The notes under the pieces are model-generated. The model saw nothing but the letters and a program-made list of their open reading frames with translations, did not search any database and had not been told where the DNA came from. Shown here in pieces: positions 59,809 through 62,143 of a stretch of 62,143 nucleotides of DNA. Position 1 is the first letter of the stretch, and every line of letters begins with the position of its first letter. The position numbers were made by a program, and so were the translations under genes. The stretch is from Halomonas sp. SpR1 (GTDB taxonomy: Bacteria; Pseudomonadota; Gammaproteobacteria; Pseudomonadales; Halomonadaceae), in NCBI RefSeq assembly GCF_031010175.1, contig NZ_JAUAMB010000031.1:1-62143 (forward strand). The letters are read 5' to 3'.

Positions 59809-59888
59809 GCTTTCACCTCTTTTGCTCGTTATTGAATTGTTGTAGCTCAGCGGTTTAGTGAGTGAGTAGCGTGTTAACAAATCACTGA

Positions 59889-60803
59889 TTACTGCTTAAC
59901 GCGATTGATCAGTTGTTCTAGCTCCTGACACTCCTCTTTGGTTGGCATCGTGAGTGGCGCGCGAACATCGCCAGCGGATCGACCAATAATGTTAGCGCCT
60001 GCTTTGATCAAACCAACGGCATAGCCTGATTTTCGATCTCTGAGATCAATGAAGGGAATAAAGAAGTCATTAGTGATCTGTTTTACGGCTTCGCTGTTAC
60101 CCTTGCGAAGTTCCTTGTAGAACTTCACCGCCATGTCAGGCACGAAGTTGAACACTGCAGATGAATAGGTATTAACCCCAATGGCTAGGTAAGCTTCGGC
60201 GAAGATCTCAGCAGTGGGTACACCACCGATGTAAACCAATCGATCGCCGACAGTTTTGACGATTTTGTTGAGCGCCTGCATATCGCCCTTGCCGTCCTTG
60301 AGGCCAACGAGGTTCGGACACTGCTCGGCGAGTTTGACAACCGAATCGGCGTTTAATACGCCGTTACCACGGTTGTAGTAGATAACGTTAAGCTCAGTTG
60401 AGTCGCAGATCTGGCGAGCGTATTCAACCAAACCATCCTGAGGGCACTCAGTCAGGTACGGCGGCATCAGCAGGATACCATCAGCGCCTACTTCCTCAGC
60501 GGCAGCGGCGAAGGCTTTGCCGCTTTCAACGCTCAGGCCAGCACTGGCGATTACCGGCATTTTGCCATCCACAACCTCAACGGCCAGCGCGACAACTTCG
60601 CGGAATTCGTCTAGGGTCAGGTTGAAGAACTCACCCGTACCACCGGCGACGAAAACAGCGGAAATATCGTGGCTGATAAACCACTCCAGACGTTTGCGAT
60701 AGCTCTCTTTGTCGAATCTACCCTGGCTATCAAAATCGGTGATGGGAAAGGATAAAAGACCATCGCCAATTGCCTGTACCACTTGTTCTTTAGAAGATTT
60801 CAC
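59889..60803 (-). CDS. kdgD: 5-dehydro-4-deoxyglucarate dehydratase
   Basis: The 304-residue DapA-family aldolase-fold enzyme dehydrates and decarboxylates 5-keto-4-deoxyglucarate to 2-oxoglutarate semialdehyde. It shows GLLSFPITDFDSQGRFD, FVAGGTGEFFNLTLDEF, VIYYNRGNGVL with the conserved Tyr, and VGLKDGKGD with the Schiff-base Lys. GTG at 60803 follows GAGGGT. It is the first gene of the run kdgD-tctCBA-garD-gudD and has an operator-like site upstream. Confidence 0.93.
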   Translation of the reverse strand: MKSSKEQVVQAIGDGLLSFPITDFDSQGRFDKESYRKRLEWFISHDISAVFVAGGTGEFFNLTLDEFREVVALAVEVVDGKMPVIASAGLSVESGKAFAAAAEEVGADGILLMPPYLTECPQDGLVEYARQICDSTELNVIYYNRGNGVLNADSVVKLAEQCPNLVGLKDGKGDMQALNKIVKTVGDRLVYIGGVPTAEIFAEAYLAIGVNTYSSAVFNFVPDMAVKFYKELRKGNSEAVKQITNDFFIPFIDLRDRKSGYAVGLIKAGANIIGRSAGDVRAPLTMPTKEECQELEQLINRVKQ

Positions 60804-60871
60804 TTTGCACCCTCATTTATAAATGCGTTAACCATAGCGTGAGTAGACGCCTTTAATTAGCCAACAATCTA

Positions 60872-60888
60872 TGTCATACATCATACAA
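60872..60888 (-). promoter_or_regulatory. Candidate FadR-type operator, site 4
   Basis: TTGTATGATGTATGACA on the minus strand lies 69 bases before kdgD. Its first 13 bases are identical to site 2 before tctC of system 1. Confidence 0.62.
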
Positions 60889-60995
60889 CGCACAACATAA
60901 GCATCTCATCGATAGGGTGCAAGCAGAACTATCACCGTTTAAACCAAAGTAGTAGCTAACCGCTTTAAACCTGTTAAGTGTTAAAGCATCCTGAA

Positions 60996-62006
60996 TTAGT
61001 CACCGGCGAGCTTACAAACAGAACGCCAGAGCATGTCATCGATAGCAATCATCCCCTCGCCGTATCGCTTTGCAGCAGTCGAATCGCCTGGCCAGCGCAC
61101 TCTACGCCCCGGCTCGGCAGGAGTGGTTGCGCCTAGATGAGACTGGATACCTTCGACAATGCTATCGCAGGCTTCTCGGCCACCGAGTTGTTCTGGGTCA
61201 AACACCATAAACACCTGGCTGCAACCTCCGCCACTACCGCGCTGAACCCTATCGATGGCATGGCTAGGGCGTCCTTGAGCAAGTAGTGCCGCCAACGCAT
61301 CCAATAGAATCGCCAGCCCGGAGCCTTTCCAATAGCCGGTCGGCAGCAAGCGGCGCGTCTCAGCGATCGCCGCAGGATCACGGCTCAACTCTCCGCGCTC
61401 ATCAAAACCACCGTCGACGGGTAGTTGTTCGCCTTTCAACTGAGTCGTCTGCAGCTTGCCGTAGGAGAACTGCGACATCGCCATATCAAGCACCAGGGGC
61501 CCGGTATTATGCGGTACCGCCATCACCAGCGGGTTATTACCAATCGACTGCGAAGCCCCACCCCAGGCGGGCATACAGGACTCGGTATTGGTCCACATAA
61601 GCGTAGCGAACCCCTGCTCAACCGCGTGCCAACCGTAACTTCCGCCCCGCATCCAGTGAGTGGTGTCGCGTAACGCTACCAGCCCCATACCGTGCTCACG
61701 TGCCAACACCATGGCCCGATCTGTGGCGTAAAGCGCGTTGACCACGCCTATTCCAAACCCTCCATCCAACACCTCAATCGCACCCAGTCGCTGAACAAGG
61801 GTCGGCTTAGCATCGACATCGATCCAGCCTTTCCCGACGTACTCAATGAAACGCGGAACCCGCCCGATGCCATGCGAATGTACGCCGTCGCGGGTGCTTT
61901 CAGCATGGATTCGCGCGCAGGTCTCAGCATCAGCGGGCTTTAGTCCCGCCTTCAAGAGTGACCTCTCAATCGTACTGCGCAGCGTCTCAAAATCGATGTT
62001 AGCCAT
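60996..62006 (-). CDS. yiaK: Ldh2-family reductase, YiaK-like (2,3-diketo-L-gulonate reductase type)
   Basis: The 336-residue NAD-dependent enzyme matches E. coli YiaK along its length: DGVHSHGIGRVPRF with the catalytic His, GLVALRDTTHWMRGGSYGWHAVEQG, MSQFSYGKLQTT, LPVDGGFDERG and LPTGYWKGSGLAILLDALA. YiaK reduces 2,3-diketo-L-gulonate in ascorbate and gulonate use; here the partner could be another keto-sugar acid. ATG at 62006 follows GGGAG. The 3' end of a group II intron lies directly upstream, so its native promoter is displaced beyond the window. Confidence 0.85.
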   Translation of the reverse strand: MANIDFETLRSTIERSLLKAGLKPADAETCARIHAESTRDGVHSHGIGRVPRFIEYVGKGWIDVDAKPTLVQRLGAIEVLDGGFGIGVVNALYATDRAMVLAREHGMGLVALRDTTHWMRGGSYGWHAVEQGFATLMWTNTESCMPAWGGASQSIGNNPLVMAVPHNTGPLVLDMAMSQFSYGKLQTTQLKGEQLPVDGGFDERGELSRDPAAIAETRRLLPTGYWKGSGLAILLDALAALLAQGRPSHAIDRVQRGSGGGCSQVFMVFDPEQLGGREACDSIVEGIQSHLGATTPAEPGRRVRWPGDSTAAKRYGEGMIAIDDMLWRSVCKLAGD

Positions 62007-62018
62007 CACTTACTCCCA

Positions 62019-62143
62019 ATCGAGTAGGAAGGGGAGTCGCCTCCCCTGTCCTCTCACACCACCGGGCATACGGTTCCGTACCACGGCGGTTCATGAAGAA
62101 CGCTTGAGCCATCTTACCGCGTCCAGTATCGAGATCAGTCCCT
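62019..62143 (-). mobile_element. Group II intron, 3' end (domains V and VI), partial
   Basis: On the minus strand a 33-base hairpin (62090-62058, arms ACCGCCG and CGGTGGT, inner stem TACG/CGTA) looks like domain V. It is followed by a domain VI hairpin AGGGGAG-GCGA-CTCCCCT (62047-62030) and the end TCCTACTCGAT, with an unpaired A eight bases from the 3' end as branch point. This is the usual 3' end of bacterial group II introns. The reverse transcriptase gene should lie just beyond the window. The intron sits 13 bases before the yiaK start. Confidence 0.75.

Noticed and set aside
61286..61943. Several plus-strand frames opposite the yiaK-like gene
   Set aside because: They are shadow frames of a GC-rich coding region; the minus-strand protein matches a known family throughout.

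Overview
The window reads as a chromosome segment of a halophilic gammaproteobacterium, most likely Halomonas or a close relative. This rests on protein flavour (NasA with a C-terminal BFD domain, NirBD, ArfA, tripartite tricarboxylate (TTT) transporters, uronate and aldarate genes) and on the fairly GC-rich composition. It is an inference from memory of families, not a search. No tRNA, rRNA or CRISPR array was seen.

Region 1 (1-12.7 kb) is the right part of a P2-like prophage. It holds the tail of the late gene D, a hicAB toxin-antitoxin pair, and a leftward lysogeny operon: a CI-type repressor, a membrane-anchored WYL-BRCT protein, a lipoprotein, and an S24-fold protein without its serine. 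A rightward early operon follows, with small ribbon-helix-helix proteins, Ogr/Delta, an HUH replication protein A, a dATP/dGTP pyrophosphohydrolase and a ClpX-type zinc-finger microprotein. A tyrosine integrase closes the element. Just outside lies arfA, a small gene with its characteristic hairpin over the stop codon.

Region 2 (13-25.5 kb) holds an aldo/keto reductase and a divergent nitrate-assimilation locus. Leftward are nasA-cobA-FNT channel-PP2C/kinase; rightward are nasB-nirB-nirD. Both leaders carry a terminator preceded by hexaloop hairpins like the RNA targets of ANTAR antiterminators (NasR/NasT).

Region 3 (25.5-36.8 kb) is a leftward type VI secretion island: vgrG, a DUF4123 adaptor, a VasX-like pore-forming effector, and two tandem copies of a DUF6708-like membrane protein. 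Each copy has a G10 tract; one is out of frame there. Two orphan genes follow.

Region 4 (36.9-42.7 kb) holds a CDF transporter, an MFS transporter divergent from a MocR regulator, an AEC transporter and a DpkA-like reductase.

Region 5 (42.8-62.0 kb) is for oxidative uronate and aldarate catabolism. Uronate dehydrogenase (frameshifted) and a lactone-processing amidohydrolase (remnant) would form the acid sugars. GudD and GarD dehydrate glucarate and galactarate, KdgD makes 2-oxoglutarate semialdehyde, and two copies of its dehydrogenase finish at 2-oxoglutarate. Two FadR-type regulators, two TTT transporters and a YiaK-like reductase complete the set. A shared operator-like motif lies upstream of four transcription units. 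The window ends in the 3' end of a group II intron.
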